A DNA stretch of 64,000 nucleotides, taken from contig CAUYUJ010011214.1 in assembly GCA_963575745.1 (NCBI GenBank), positions 37,501-101,500 of the forward strand, in the 5' to 3' direction. Source of the DNA: Prorocentrum cordatum. Lineage: Eukaryota > Sar > Dinophyceae > Prorocentrales > Prorocentraceae. Below, one piece after another: positions 10,563 through 22,156 of this stretch; positions within the stretch are counted from its first letter, which is position 1; each line of letters opens with the position of its first letter. Under the pieces are notes generated by a model. The model searched no databases. It saw nothing but the letters and a program-made list of their open reading frames with translations, and had not been told where the DNA came from. The position numbers and the translations under genes are program-made.

Positions 10563-13500
10563 CGCGCGGTCCACTGGCCACCGGGCCGCGCGAACGAGTC
10601 GCTGCCGCCGGCGGACAGGCGCCGCGGGCAACACCGGCAGCTTGCGCCATCCACAGCCAAGCAGAGATGTGGCAGAGCCTCCTTGCCGTCTGCGCCGCAT
10701 TCGCGGCGGCCTCCGACGGTGCTGCGATGATCCGCCAGGACGTAGTGTTACCCCTGTCTACAAGGACTTCTGCACGCAGGACGGCTCAGTCGAAGCGACC
10801 TACGCCAACAGCCCTATCCCGTGGACCGAGCCCCATTGAGCCAGCGCCGACGACGTAGAGGGCAACCCACGCAATAGGTAATGCTACCCCGCGTGAGCTC
10901 TCCCGGGTCAAAACCTGGACCGCCGCGACTTGGTCTGGATTCGCGTCTACGCCCGCCAGCACTGGGAGGTAATTTGTTCCTGCGCATAGGTCCCTGGGTG
11001 AGGGCTCTTGCCAGGGCCGGCGCAGTGCCCGCGGAACTCGCCGCGCCCCTCGTCGCGCGCAAGACAGCGAACGTGAACCTCTCCATGGCCGCGATCAACG
11101 ACGTCTGCGGGATGCTACGGCCCTCGTGAAGGGCGGTTGCGGCCAGAGGTCACAGACAGCGTAGCCAGACGCGCAGCCGCAGCCGCGGCCGCGGCCCACG
11201 CCTAGGCCGACGAGACACCCGCCCAGCCGGACGCGCAGCGCCGCAGACAAGGGCGAATCCATGGTTAACCCGTGCAGCCACGCAGCGACAGGAAGCGCTA
11301 CTGGAGCCTACCTGTGACAACAGCTGCGTCTGGTGAAATGAGAACCAATCGTCCTAGCACTCTTGCCACCAGCGCCACCGCTCTACTAGCCGTTAGACGG
11401 TGAACAAGGCACCAACCAGGGACCGCCGAGCCCCGCGGCCCCCAGCTCGCATCCACGACGCAGTCGCACAGCGAGGATGGGCCAGGGCCCAACAGGCAAG
11501 CGGGGCCAACGAGTTCCATCAGTCGGTTCTGCGCAACCAGGCAGCAGCAGCGGGCGCGAGAGACCGCAGCCCACGCCATCGACAAAGGGCCAGCGGAACA
11601 ACGTGGACCCGATAAGGCGCTGTCACCTCTGGAGCTGCCCTTTCCGCGGGCCACGTGGAATGTGGCAGAAGCATATGAATGCGCCTACGCGCGCGGCCTG
11701 TTTGTCCACGCTGTCCGCGTCGAGTACATCGACCGCATGCGACAGCAGGGGCGGGCGTTGCTACCAGGCCCCAGGATGGAGGCAACGGGTGCGAAAGCAC
11801 CAGGCCGCATCTACGCCAGCGCACCCCCTGTGCATGCGACAAACTATTGCAGCGCTGCAGTCAACCGCCTGCTTCGAACGCAACAAGGCGCCCATGGCAT
11901 CAAGCCTCGTCGCCATCTACGCATGAGACCCGCGCCAGTGGGTTCTGGCAACTCCATGGCTTCAGTCCTGCACGTCAATGGTCATTGCCATCCAGCCAAG
12001 CTTCTCCATCGGAGGGCCATCCACGGTAGCTCAAGGACGGGTGGGGTATCGGAGACCGCGCGCAGGTCATGATCAGTCCAGGAGTCGCTGATCCGCGCAT
12101 CATCTATATCGCCGGGACCATGGACTGACCCACGTCAACCCACGTCTACCCACGTCTACCCATGGATCATCTATATTGCCGAGGTGCCCCAGGGACTGAC
12201 CAACGTGTACCCAGAGCGGCCCACAGGCATGGTGCTCCGTGGCCCGCAGGCTGCCCGCGCGTGGCTGCACAGGCAGGGGCAGACGGCTATGTCCCACAGA
12301 GGCATTCTCCAAGGCGAAACAGCACCAGGCCTTGAACAGCATGGCATTAGTCCTCTGGCGATTAGCCTCGACGCCACGCAACAGCGCCAACTGATGCCAT
12401 AGACCATCAGTCCGACCGCCAGCCGTGAGCCAAGTAATTCTAGCCCACAGCATCATCGCTGAGCGTCTAGAACCGCGGTCACCAGGGTAGAGAAGAAGGC
12501 CCCAAGCGAACCAGCACGAGGGCTATCGCGGGTTCCCTCTGACCCTGCCCCATGCAGACTCACGCCAGAGCTGGCCCTGGGCGCCATCGACAAGAGACTT
12601 GTTCAGAAGGCGCGCCACCGCGCGCAGGCGCAACACGACAGTTTTCCAAGCCATGGTGGAGCAGGCCCCGCGGACCACCAGGGCCGCGCGACCGCGCCCC
12701 AGCCACAGCGCTACCGCGCCCGCGCCCCTCGCAGCCTACCCTGGCCGGCACAAAGGAGCACCGGCAGCCGCGCGTGATGCCGGTCCGCCCGCCCGCCAGG
12801 GCACCTGATCCCCCCCCCCTTCCGCAGCTGGATGAACAACAGCTGGGCGGGGGGTGCGCGCCATCTCAGACAGGGGCGGTGCAGGGATGGTGGAAGATAC
12901 CATCAGCTCACACACGAGCAGCAGCCAGGAGGTTGACGCGGACCTGCTGCTGGACGAGTAACAGCTGGACCCGGCCGCGCACGCATATCACGTGACGCAC
13001 TGATACACTCGTGATGTATTAGGCCAATCATTTGCAGCAGGATGGCTCTTGTACGACACGCCAGACAGACGCCGAACTCAGGGCGGCCCGTGCTTACCTT
13101 GGGGCGTTATCACGCAGGGCCACCGCGCGAAACCACATTAACCTTGCAAGCGGAGGGCCCTGGCCAAAGACAACGACATCCACATGTCAAGATGCTACAA
13201 CGCGGCGCGCCCTGATGGACCTGGATAGGTGCATGCCCAGGACTCTGGCCGCGCGAGCTGCCGGATCAGATGGTCTGCCCCGCGCGGGCCATCGACGCAT
13301 CCGTGCGCAGCTGGCGACCTGACGTGCCATGGCGACAGGGCCCAGGACGACGGCCCCCTACCAGAGAGATGCGTATGCACCCAACCCAAACGCGCCTTCA
13401 ATGCATAACTGTTCTGTGCAAAGCAGCTCCAACGCGCCCAGGACAGCGATCAGCGCACCCCGCCGCAATGCGCACGATGTGGACAGAGGCGGCATAGACA

Positions 13501-14324
13501 AGCATTCGGGCGGCCCACTAAACAACGCGGAGGCGACCCGTGGAACCGATGAGTGCGTTCAGGCGCTTTGTTCGGCAATGAAAGGCCTGCCTCGCGCGGC
13601 GTCAACGGCCGCGACATCGGCGCGGCTCTCGACGCGCATAACATTGAAAGCCCAGCTGCTGACGACCCACAATTGGGACACCCAGCGATGGCCCACGCCC
13701 GCATTGCCAGCCAGTAGCCACTTTCACCATCTGACGCAGAATTCAACGAGCAGGTGCCATCCGCGCGTTGCCACCAGGAAGGGCCAAGGCGAGCGGGCCG
13801 CCTGGCCTCCTCGCCCAGCCGCAGGTTCACGCCGTCCCGCGCCGAGGACCATCCTCCAGACTGCCAATCGCTCTCCAGCAAGCCTTAGACAGGCAGCCAG
13901 ACGGACCAGATGACCCCATAAAGCAGCCCGCCAGGGCTCCGCGGAGGGTCACCCTCATGGGCGCACCACCATGCAGCCCAGATAGGCAGCTTTTCACAGC
14001 ATCAGGCCACGTTCTTTCATTCAGGAGGCGCTGGCAAGCAACCGCGGCATCAGCAAGAGGAAGGTCGGGAGAGATTGGCGACGCGCTCTGGCGGGCGTAA
14101 CCGAAGCGTAAAGGAGCACGGTCAAGGCCAGAATTGCCATGGATCTTTTCGCAGCGCGGAGTTTTTCAGGAATCTCCAAACCGATGGGCCGACGTCGAGC
14201 TGTAATGGGTGAACCAAACGCTGCACACCGAATCGCTTATATTTGACGTCTTCTCAGGGGCATTAAAATTAGCCTGGCGAAGGACCCAACCATATGCAGT
14301 TGTGAATGCCGCAATTGGGCTGGG
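10563..14324. other. Unassigned GC-rich DNA, about 3.8 kb
   Basis: Numerous short frames on both strands with no recognisable domain, no consistent frame and no terminal repeats. A small tandem run of CCCACGTCTA-type decamers occurs at about 12128-12163. Otherwise I see nothing to annotate. Confidence 0.5.
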
Positions 14325-14740
14325 GTGGTGGCGGACCCATGGGGCGGTTGCCCCTGGGGACCTTCCGGTGGAGCTCCCTATGGGGCACGAAGCGCTGTAC
14401 TGGGTGGGGTGAGACCGCGGGTCAAGCAAGGGCTGTGCTGCTGGTGGCGGACGCATGCGAGCGGCTGCCACTGGGACCTTCGGGTGGAAGCTTCCCTATG
14501 GGGCCACGAAACGCTTTACTGGGTGGGTGAAACGCAGGCAGGGAGCAAGGGCTGTGCAGGGTGGTGGCGGACGCATGCGGGCGGTGCCGCTGGGACCTTT
14601 GGTGGAGCTCCCTAAAGGGCTACGAAGCGCTGTTCTGGGTGGGTGAAGCGCAGGGAACAAAGGCTGTGCTGGGTGGTGGCGGACGCAAGCGGGCAGTGCC
14701 ACTGGGACCTTTGGTGGAGCCCCCTATGGGGCCACGAAGC
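14325..14740. repeat. Minisatellite, about 112-120-bp units (variant A)
   Basis: Four units begin with GGTGGCGGAC at about 14325, 14443, 14563 and 14675. Each contains the block GGACCTTCGGTGGAGCTCCCTATGGGGC shared with the following 90-bp array, plus an extra CGCTGTACTGGGTGGGTGAA segment. They look like the ancestral or edge form of the array. Confidence 0.8.
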
Positions 14741-16035
14741 GTGCGGGGGGTGTGCCACAATGGGGTGTGGAACCGCATGCCAGCGCAGCCACTGGGGCTT
14801 TCGGTGGAGCTCCCTATGGAGCCACGAAGCGTGTGAGGGGTGTGCCGAAATGGGGGGGTGGAACCGCATGCGAGCGCAGCCACTGCGGCGTTCGGTGGAG
14901 CTCCCTATGGGGCCACGAGACGTGTGAAGGGCGTGCCGAAAAAGGGGGTGGAACCGCATGCGAGCGCAGCCACTGGGGCCTTCTGTGGAGCTCTCTATAG
15001 GGCCACGAACCGTGTGAGGGGTGTGCCGAAATGGGGGGGGAACCACATGCGAGCGCAGCCACTGGGGCGTTCGGTGGAGCTCCCCATGGAGCCACCCACG
15101 AAGCGTGTGAGGGGTGTGCCGAAATGACGGGTGGAACCGCATGCGAGCGCAGCCACTGGAGCGTTCGGTGGAGCTCCCTATGGGGCCACGAAGCGTGTGA
15201 GGGGTGTGCCAGAATGGGGGGTGGAACCGTATGCGAGCGCAGCCGCTGGGGCCTTCGGTGGAGCTCCCTATGGGGCCACGAAACGTGTGAGGGGTGTGCC
15301 AGAATGGAGGGTGGAACCGCATGCGAGCGCAGCCACTGGGGCCTTCGGTGGAGCTCTCTATGGGGCCACGAAACGTGTGAGGGGTATGCCAGAATTGGGG
15401 GTGGAACCGCATGCGAGCGCAGCCACTGGGGGCTTCGGTGGAGCTCCCCATGGAGCCACCCACGAAGCGTGTGTGATTGGGGCTGTGCACGACAAATAGG
15501 GGGGAGTGTCTGACACCGCTTATGCGAGCGCAGCCACTGGGGCCTTCGGTGGAGCTCCCTATGGGGCCACGAAACGTGTGAGGGGTGTGCCAGAATGGGG
15601 GGTGGAACCGCCTGCGAGCGCAGCCACTGGGGCCTTCGGTGGAGCTCCCTATGGGGCCACGAAACGTGTGAGGGGTGTGCCAGAATGGTGGGTGGAACCG
15701 CATGCGGGCGCAGCCACTGGGGCCTTCGGTGGAGCTCCCTATGGGGCCACGAAACGTGTGAGGGGTGTGCCAGAATTGGGGGTGGAACCGCATGCGGGCG
15801 CAGCCACTGGGGCCTTCGGTGGAGCTCCCTATGGGGCCACGAAACGTGTGAGGGGTGTGCCAGAATGGGGGGGGAACCGCATGCGGGCGCAGCCACTGGG
15901 GCCTTCGGTGGAGCTCCCTATGGGGCCACGAAACGTGTGAGGGGTGTGCCAGAATGGGGGGTGGAACCGCATGCGGGCGCAGCCACTGGGGCCTTCGGTG
16001 GAGCTCCCTATGGGGCCACGAAACGTGGGAGGGGT
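14741..16035. repeat. 90-bp minisatellite, about 15 copies
   Basis: The phrase GGAACCGCATGCGAGCG recurs with a strict 90-bp period (for example 15133, 15223, 15313, 15403; then 15603, 15693, 15783, 15963), broken once near 15470-15515 by a variant of different length. Because 90 is divisible by three, several frames stay open as 30-residue repeats, including a minus-strand frame of more than 600 codons that runs into flanking DNA. The open frames need no coding explanation, but transcription and translation cannot be excluded. Confidence 0.95.
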
Positions 16036-16480
16036 GTGCCAGACAGGGTGTGGGAGGGGAAGGGGGGGGAGGAGGAGGGAGGGGGGGGATGGGGGGAGGG
16101 GGGGGGGGGCGGAGATGGTGGGAGGGGGCGGGGGGCGCCTGGGGGACGGCAATGGGGGGGGCGGGAAGGAGGCGGGGGGCGGTCGGCGGGGGGGGGGGGG
16201 GGGGGCGGTGGGAGAGGGGGGGGGGCGGGGCCTGGGGGGGCAGGGGGGGCGAGGGAGGCCGGGGTCCGGACTGCGGGGGTGGCGAATGGCGCGCGGAGGG
16301 GGAGGGGAGGGGTTGGGGGGGCGGAGGGTGTGGTAGGGGGGGGCGGGAAGGGAGAGGGGGGGGCGGGGGCACCGGGGGTGGGGGGCGGGCGGCGGGGGGG
16401 GGGCGTGGAGGGGGGGGGGGGCGCGGCCGTGAACTGAGGGGGGTTGGGAGTCGAGGTGGGGGGTGGGGAGGGTGGAGCGG
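16036..16480. repeat. Extremely G-rich tract
   Basis: About 440 bp in which the plus strand is largely G with A, C and T interspersed, including runs up to about 15 G near 16189-16204. It follows the 90-bp array directly and is likely to be both quadruplex-forming and error-prone in assembly. Confidence 0.9.
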
Positions 16481-16555
16481 GGAGAGGAACGCGGGGCACC
16501 GTCTCTTCAAAACGAGGACCCAACACCACAGGATGGTTGGGGAAAAAAGGCTCTA

Positions 16556-16838
16556 AGGTGAATCCGGAATCTGGAGTTTGGAATCCGGAATCCGGAATCC
16601 GGAATCCGGGAAACCGGATTCCGGAATCTGGAATCCGGGAATCCGGAATCCGGAATCCGGAATCCGGGAATCCGGCATTCGGGAATCCGGAATTCGGAAT
16701 CCGGGAAACTGGATTCTGGAATCCGGAATCCGGGAATCCAGAATCCGGAATCCGGGAATCCGGAATCCGGGAATCCAGAATCCGGAATCCAGAATCTGGA
16801 ATCCGGGGATCGGGAATCCTATTATTTGGGAATCCATC

Positions 16839-16872
<34 letters not shown>

Positions 16873-17060
16873 CCGGAATCCGGAATCCGGGAATCGGGAA
16901 TCCTTGTAGCTGGGAATCCGGAATCCGGGAATCCGGAATCCGGAATCCTGAATCCTGAATCCGGAATCCGGAATCCGGAATCGTGGAATTTTGGAATCCT
17001 GGAATCCGGAATCCCGAATCCGGAATTTTGGAATACACAATCAGGGGATTTGGAACTGGG
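16556..17060. repeat. GGAATCC satellite array A
   Basis: Tandem 7-8-bp units GGAATCC and GGGAATCC with point variants (GGATTCC, GGAATCT). The pattern decays into unique sequence by about 17200. On translation it gives repetitive Ile-Pro-Asp-Ser-Gly or Arg-Asn-Pro-Glu-Ser frames, which I treat as spurious. A second array of the same family lies at 19.5-20.0 kb. Confidence 0.95.
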
Positions 17061-17214
17061 GGAATCGATTCTCGCCAATTCGGATCTCGGAATCAGAAAA
17101 CCGGGATCCGCAATTCGGAATCTTTAACCTGGGGCGGGGAATTTGGCGACCCACAACGCGGGAGGTAGAAATTGGGAATTCGGATTTCAGATTTGGATTC
17201 CAAGAGTTTGGGTG

Positions 17215-18345
17215 TCAAGGGTAGGTTCTTAGGGTGTTCGGGTGAATAGGGTGTTCGGGTTGAGAGTGTTGTGGTAGGGCTAGAGAGGTAAGGTTAGTGT
17301 TACGCGGTTATGGTTAGGGTGTTAGGAAATGAGTGCTCAGGTTCGTGTCTTACGGTTCGGGTGTGCGGGTTAGGCTGGGGGCGTTATGGCCCGTGTAAAA
17401 GGGTATGGCTCGGGTTCGGTGGTTACGGTTAGGTGGTTAGGGTTAAGGTTAGGGTGTTCCGTTTGGGGTTCGGGTGTTCGGGTTGGTGTCTTACGTAGGG
17501 TTAGGGTTAGGGCTGGGGGGATAAGGGTTAGGGTGTAAAGGGTTAGGGTGTTAGGGTAAAGGGTATACCGGGTTAGGGTGTTGGTGTAATGTGTTAGGGT
17601 TAGGGTGTTAGAGTCAGGTTGTTTTTGTTTTGGGTGTTGGTGTTAGGTTTTACGGCTAGGGCTAGGGTTAGTGTTAGCGCCCCCCCCCCCCAGCCCCCCA
17701 CCCCACCCCCCCCGTTAGGTTAGGGTGGGGGGGTTCGGGTCTTTTCTTGTTTCATAGTTTGCTGTGTTCCCTCGATTTTTTATATTCTTTTTTTTTTCTT
17801 TTACATTACTTATTCCTCTATTTCATTATCTTTGGCCGATCTACGTTTCTCTCCTTTTCGGATTTGTGATAGTATCTTTTCTTATCTCGAACGTAACATT
17901 CTCCTTTCTTCTAATACCCAGTGCTCACTACCTTAGGTCAGGATTAGGGTGTTCGGGTTTGTTTAGGGTGTTAGGGTCAGTGAGTTGGGGTTCCGCCGAG
18001 GGTTACGGGGGTCAGGCTTAGTGTGCTTGTTAGGGACAGGGTGTTCGGGTTAGGGTGTTTGGGGCTTGCGGGTGAGAGTTAGGATTTGTGTGTTAAGTTT
18101 GTTAGGGTTAGGGTGTGAGGGTTTGGATGATAGGGTTACGATGTTAGGGTTTGGGTGTTAGTGGCAGGGTTTGGGTGTCAGGGTTACGGCGTTCGGGATA
18201 GGCTTAGGGTTTGAGGGTTTGGGTGTGGGTGGTGGTGTGAGAGTGTCAGGGCTAAGGGTTCGGGGCAAGGCTTAGGAGGTCAGGTTCTTCGGGTGAGGTG
18301 TTAGCGTTAGGATGTTATGGTTAGGGTGTCGGGGCCAGGCGAATC
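17215..18345. repeat. Degenerate telomere-like TTAGGG/TTAGGGTG repeats
   Basis: The plus strand is dominated by GTTAGGGTGTTAGGGT, GTTCGGGT and short perfect TAGGGTTAGGGTTAGGG runs (17505-17525, for example). A C-rich patch (17680-17710) and an AT-rich island (17760-17930) interrupt it. Dinoflagellate telomeres are usually TTTAGGG, so this is an interstitial, diverged telomere-like or subtelomeric repeat. No genes are present. Confidence 0.8.
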
Positions 18346-19520
18346 CTGCCAGACATTTTGACATATTGGTTTCGCACGGCCCACCCCGCATGGCGGGAGC
18401 GGCTGGATTCCCGCTACTGGGCCGATGGCACTCTCCTGGGGCTCTTGGGGTCGTCCTGCGAGGCTTTGGGGCTCTCTTGCGGTGTCTTGGGGCTTCCGCG
18501 GGTCTCGTGGGCTCTCTTCGGATGATCTTGGGAAGGGCCTGGGGTGTTGGGCGCAGGGTCCGAGTGCGCCGGGGACGCGTCCGAGCAGAGTTAACAAATC
18601 CTCTGCGTGAGTCCAAAAATCAGATTTGCAAAGGAATGTTTCTTGCAAGCGGCGCTTGTTGTCAGCGTGAGGCGGCGCTCGTTTCCAGCGTGATCGTGCC
18701 CACGTGGGATAGTAGCATGAGGGGGAGAAGGAGGAGTTGGAGGAGGAGGAGGAGGAGGCGGAGGAGGAGGAGGAGGAGGAGGACTAGGGGGAGGAGGAGG
18801 AGGGGTACTTGAACGAGTGAGCTAGGCGCCGCTACCTGGTGGATCCGTTTCTCCTGCTTCACTCTCCCTCTCGTCTGCGCTCCTCCCTTTTCTTTTTCCG
18901 CCTTCCCCTCCATTCTTTCCCCGCTTGGGGCTTCGGTAATGCTCAGCCAAAATGGCTACCGTGCGCCATGTTTTCTCCTCTCACTTCCATCTCATCTCTT
19001 CTCACTTCGGTCATTCTCTAGCTTTCCATTTCTATTCCTCAGTTCCTTGCTTGCTCTCTTCCTTCTTTCCTTGATTTGTTAACTTTGTGCTAAAACGGGT
19101 ACGGCGCGCTCAGCAGTTATCCTGCTCTCTCTCTCTCTCTCTCTTCCTTATGCTTCTCGGAGTCCCCCTCGCACTCTTTCCCGCGCTCTCAGGCTGTCTT
19201 AGGGCTCTCTTGGGCTGTACCGTGTTTTTCCTGGATGCTTATAATGGGCTGTCTTGGGGGAATCTTGGGCAGGCTCTGGAGTGACCAGCGCAGGGACCGA
19301 GGGCGCCAGGGACGTGTCCGAAACCCGAGTGAAATGCCAAACGCTTCGTTTTCGAACTGTTTAGCATTTCACGAGGGTTTTCCAAGTGGTCTGTGGCCGT
19401 GGCGGGAGTTTGGTGGGCGGTGTCTGAAGGCGCTGGGGCGACGCTCGGTTGATATGCCAGGGGGGGGCTGGGAAACTCTTGGGGCGATGTTTGGGAGTCT
19501 TGGACTCTGGGAGTCTGGGG
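18346..19520. other. Intergenic DNA with (GGA)n, (CT)n and diverged duplicated blocks
   Basis: No gene is recognised. Features seen are a (GGA)n tract at about 18725-18800, a (CT)n tract at about 19121-19143, and a diverged duplication. Sequence at 18435-18590 (CTCTTGGGG, GGGCGCAGGGTCCGAG, CGTCCGAG) resembles 19190-19330. A spliced-leader-like 21-mer lies on the minus strand at 18941-18961. Confidence 0.6.
18941..18961 (-). other. Spliced-leader-like sequence (possible relict)
   Basis: The minus strand reads CGGTAGCCATTTTGGCTGAGC. Against the conserved dinoflagellate trans-spliced leader it matches 17 of 21 positions, including an unbroken 15-base core GTAGCCATTTTGGCT. Relict leaders arise when trans-spliced mRNAs are reverse transcribed back into the genome. 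The 3' end of the leader is altered and no downstream minus-strand gene is recognised, so it may be a decayed relict or coincidence. The core is partly palindromic. Confidence 0.4.
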
Positions 19521-20022
19521 GTCCGGACTCTGGGAGTCCGGGGGTCCGGGAATCCGGGAATCCGGAATCCGGAATCCAGAATGCGGGACCTGGGTTTCCA
19601 GGAGTCCAGAATCCGTGAAACCTGACTCCGGATGCCAGGAATCTGGGAATCAGGACTTCGGATTCCGGAATCCGGGAATCCGGAGATCCAGATTTTGGAA
19701 TCCGGAATCCGGAATCCGGAATCCGGGAAACCCGGAAGAAACCCGGAATCCGGAATCCGGCATCCGGGAAACCGGATTCTGGAATTTGGAATCCGGGAAT
19801 CCGGAATCGGGAATCCGGAATCCGGGAATCCGAAATCCGGAATCCGGAATCCGGAATCCGGCATCCGGGAAACCGGATTTTGGAATCCGGAATCCGGGAA
19901 TCCGGGATCCGGCAGCCGGGAATCCGGGATCCGGGAATCGGAAATCCGGAATCCGGGATCCAGGAATCCGGAATCCGGGAATGCGGAATCCGGAACCGGA
20001 ATCCAGGAATCCGGAATCACGT
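19521..20022. repeat. GGAATCC satellite array B
   Basis: Starts as CTGGGAGTCCGGGGGTCCGG variants and becomes regular GGAATCC/GGGAATCC units to about 20022. It is the same family as array A at 16.56-17.06 kb, in the same orientation. Long open frames on both strands are repeat by-products. Confidence 0.95.
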
Positions 20023-20933
20023 TAGAGCCTGTTTTCTTATTCCTCAGGGGGGGAGAACGGCCTCGGAATATTCAAGCTCTTCGGCCCCATCGCCGTCGCT
20101 TGTCTGCGCCCCGCAGTTCGAGGTATACCTGCCAACTATTCTTACAACGGGCCTATTTGGCTCAGTTTCGCTCCGCCTGTTTTGTGGTACTTCAGTGTCC
20201 AGCGCAGATGGGGCGCGTCGAGGGCGCGGAGCACAGTCATGAAGGCGACGGCAGGGAGTGCCATGGCAATTGACACGGCTAGCGCACGGCCGCTACCGGG
20301 TGGATGCAGCGCGGCGAGCCCCAGCGACGGCACAGAAATGCCTCCATGTGAAGGGGGCGCACGTACCGCGAGAGCCAAGCCACCGCAAACCGACGAGGCT
20401 CGGCAGGCCATTGTCATTCTCACCTCCCGACTTGACAGAGAAAACAGATACCATCAGGTCCCGAACGACATCCCGACCGAGCTCACCGACGCCCCGTGCT
20501 GACCTGTCACGTTCGCGTCCCCGCCGACATCTTCGCGCGGATCACTGGCCCCAGATGCTATGCGTCGGAGGGGTGCGCCTCGTCCTCGGACTCTCAGCCG
20601 CCGTCGCCCGCCGCGCGACCTCGGGGGGGCGACGCGGGAAAGAGGCCTGGAACGACCTGGTTCAGGGGGCACCGACGGGCGCGCGTGCACACGCGCACGG
20701 GCTGACGCCGCCAAAGCCGCCGCGGATGACCACGCGAAGCAGACGTACAGCCATGAAGGCATCCTATGTAAGGCCGCCTCAATGCAGGCGCGCTCACAGG
20801 CTGACGCCGCATGCGAAGCAGCGCCGGCTCGAGCTAGGGCCGAGCCGCCCCCCTCGGGGGGCCCATCCAGATTGGGCTGCTCTGGGCCACAGGCGCCCCC
20901 TGCCCTGCTTGTCAGGGCGGGGCGGTCGCCCCC
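20023..20933. other. Unassigned GC-rich DNA
   Basis: No defined feature. TTTGGCTCA at about 20156-20164 matches 9 bases of the spliced leader, too short to call. Several frames contain Ala/Arg-rich segments that may be eroded coding sequence leading into the next entry. Confidence 0.4.
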
Positions 20934-21677
20934 ATGAGGAGCGAAGCCAGCCAGGGGCTTCATAGGGCAGAGCCGATGGTGGTGCCACCAGGCGCCCTGC
21001 CAGGGTTCGGTGGGCAGGACGAGGCTCACCAGGTCCCCGAAGCTGCATGGCGCGAACAAGCCGGTGCACCTGACGCCAGTCAGGTCTACATGCCCAGCGA
21101 AGCGCCCAGCTTCGCGGCCCAGGCCAGCAGCGCAAGGTTCGCGAGCGATGCTGGCGGTGCGACCTCTGCCAGCACCGCGGCCGCAGCATGAGCGCAGTTC
21201 TCTGGGGCAGGCATCTCGAGTGACCCAGCAGGACCATTGGCGGCTACTGCGGGCCCGATGACCAGGGAAGGGCCGCCCCTCCCGCCCGCCCCAGAGAGGA
21301 AAGGGGCCGCGCCGCCCGTCCTCCAAGCATTTGACGATCCACCAGGATCCGAGGCACCAATGGCGCCGGCCGGCCCGCCGCAGGGCCGCCGCGACGAGAG
21401 CCCCGACATCGAGCCGGCGGGGGGCTGCCGCGCCAGCAACCCGAAGGCCAGGAACGGTGATGACGAGGACCCTAGCTGCGCTGAGACTGAGGCCGCGGCG
21501 GCGACGGCCGCGGGCACTGAGCGGCGCGCGATTGGCGCTGCGCTCGCGCGTGACTACGCGGCCGCGCGCGCCGCCGCCGCTGGGGGGGCGGGGGCCGCCG
21601 CCGCCGCCGCCGCCAGCGCCACCGCCGTGCTGTTCAATCCCTCCCATCCCGCTCCCTCGCGCAGAAGTGGAAGATAG
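20934..21677 (+). pseudogene. Ala/Pro-rich open frame broken by one TGA, unknown
   Basis: One frame stays open from 20934 to the stop at 21677 except for a single TGA at about 21189, which a CGA-to-TGA transition would explain. Composition is Ala/Pro/Gly-rich with an acidic middle part (NGDDEDPSCAETEAAA) and an Ala-run C-terminus. No domain is recognised and the 3' boundary is followed by a T-run. The minus strand is also open over most of the interval, so this could be a compositional artefact. Confidence 0.2.
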
Positions 21678-21868
21678 GGGCGTTTTTTTTGTTTTGTGTG
21701 TAATTATGGTTCGCCCCCCCTGGCGCTAATTTCGCGCCCCTCTTGCGACTCGTCTCGACCGCCCTGTGGGGCCCTTTCGGACCTCGGACAGTGCCCTGAC
21801 AAGCCCCGCTGGCGCTGCTGCAACGCTAAGAACGACCCCAGTTCGACGGGCGGACATGGGCCCCAGGT

Positions 21869-22156
21869 TGCGAGTCGTCGGCGGAAATTGCGCAGCGGTA
21901 TTGATCTCTGATCTTTTATCTGAACTCCTCAAGTTCGGGCCCTGCTCACAGGGCGTCTAAACTCCCGTGCCTCTGAGCACAAGCGAGGGGGCGCTAGAGC
22001 CGAGACGGTAGCAGGAAAAATACACATGTCAAACTACACATTCAATCACAAACTGAAACCAAGCAACAATATGGAATATGGAAACAAATATGAAACATCT
22101 GCCACCTTGCTGGACTCACTCACTCATGCTCAGGCTTGCTCACCCTCGGAATTGCA
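21869..22156 (-). repeat. Element 1 3' LTR (288 bp)
   Basis: Near-identical to 29811-30097. On the plus strand it begins TGCGAGTCG and ends ATTGCA, so the minus-strand copy is TGCAATTCC...CGACTCGCA with standard TG...CA ends. The RT ORF runs into this LTR and stops at 22130. Confidence 0.93.

Noticed and set aside
14741-16035. Array considered as a CRISPR-like locus
   Set aside because: Units are contiguous with no unique spacers, and no cas-like genes or prokaryotic context are present.
14612-16510. 632-codon minus-strand open frame and 160-280-codon plus-strand frames
   Set aside because: They are explained by the 90-bp minisatellite period being a multiple of three plus a G-rich tract. 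Both strands are open at once and no non-repetitive domain is attached.
16553-17127. Ile/Pro/Asp/Ser-Gly repetitive proteins on both strands, also at 19361-20273
   Set aside because: Products of 7-8-bp GGAATCC satellite units; frames drift with unit-length changes.
17764-18021. Hydrophobic 85-codon frame suggesting a membrane protein
   Set aside because: Lies in a short AT-rich island within telomere-like repeats. Phe/Leu content follows from T-rich sequence, and the frame runs into repeat DNA.
20150-20174. Second spliced-leader relict (TATTTGGCTCAG), and another near 35656
   Set aside because: Only nine contiguous matching bases, which is expected by chance in 64 kb.
20454-21647. 397-codon minus-strand Gly/Arg-rich frame
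   Set aside because: Competes with an equally open plus-strand frame. No motif or splice signal; treated as compositional.
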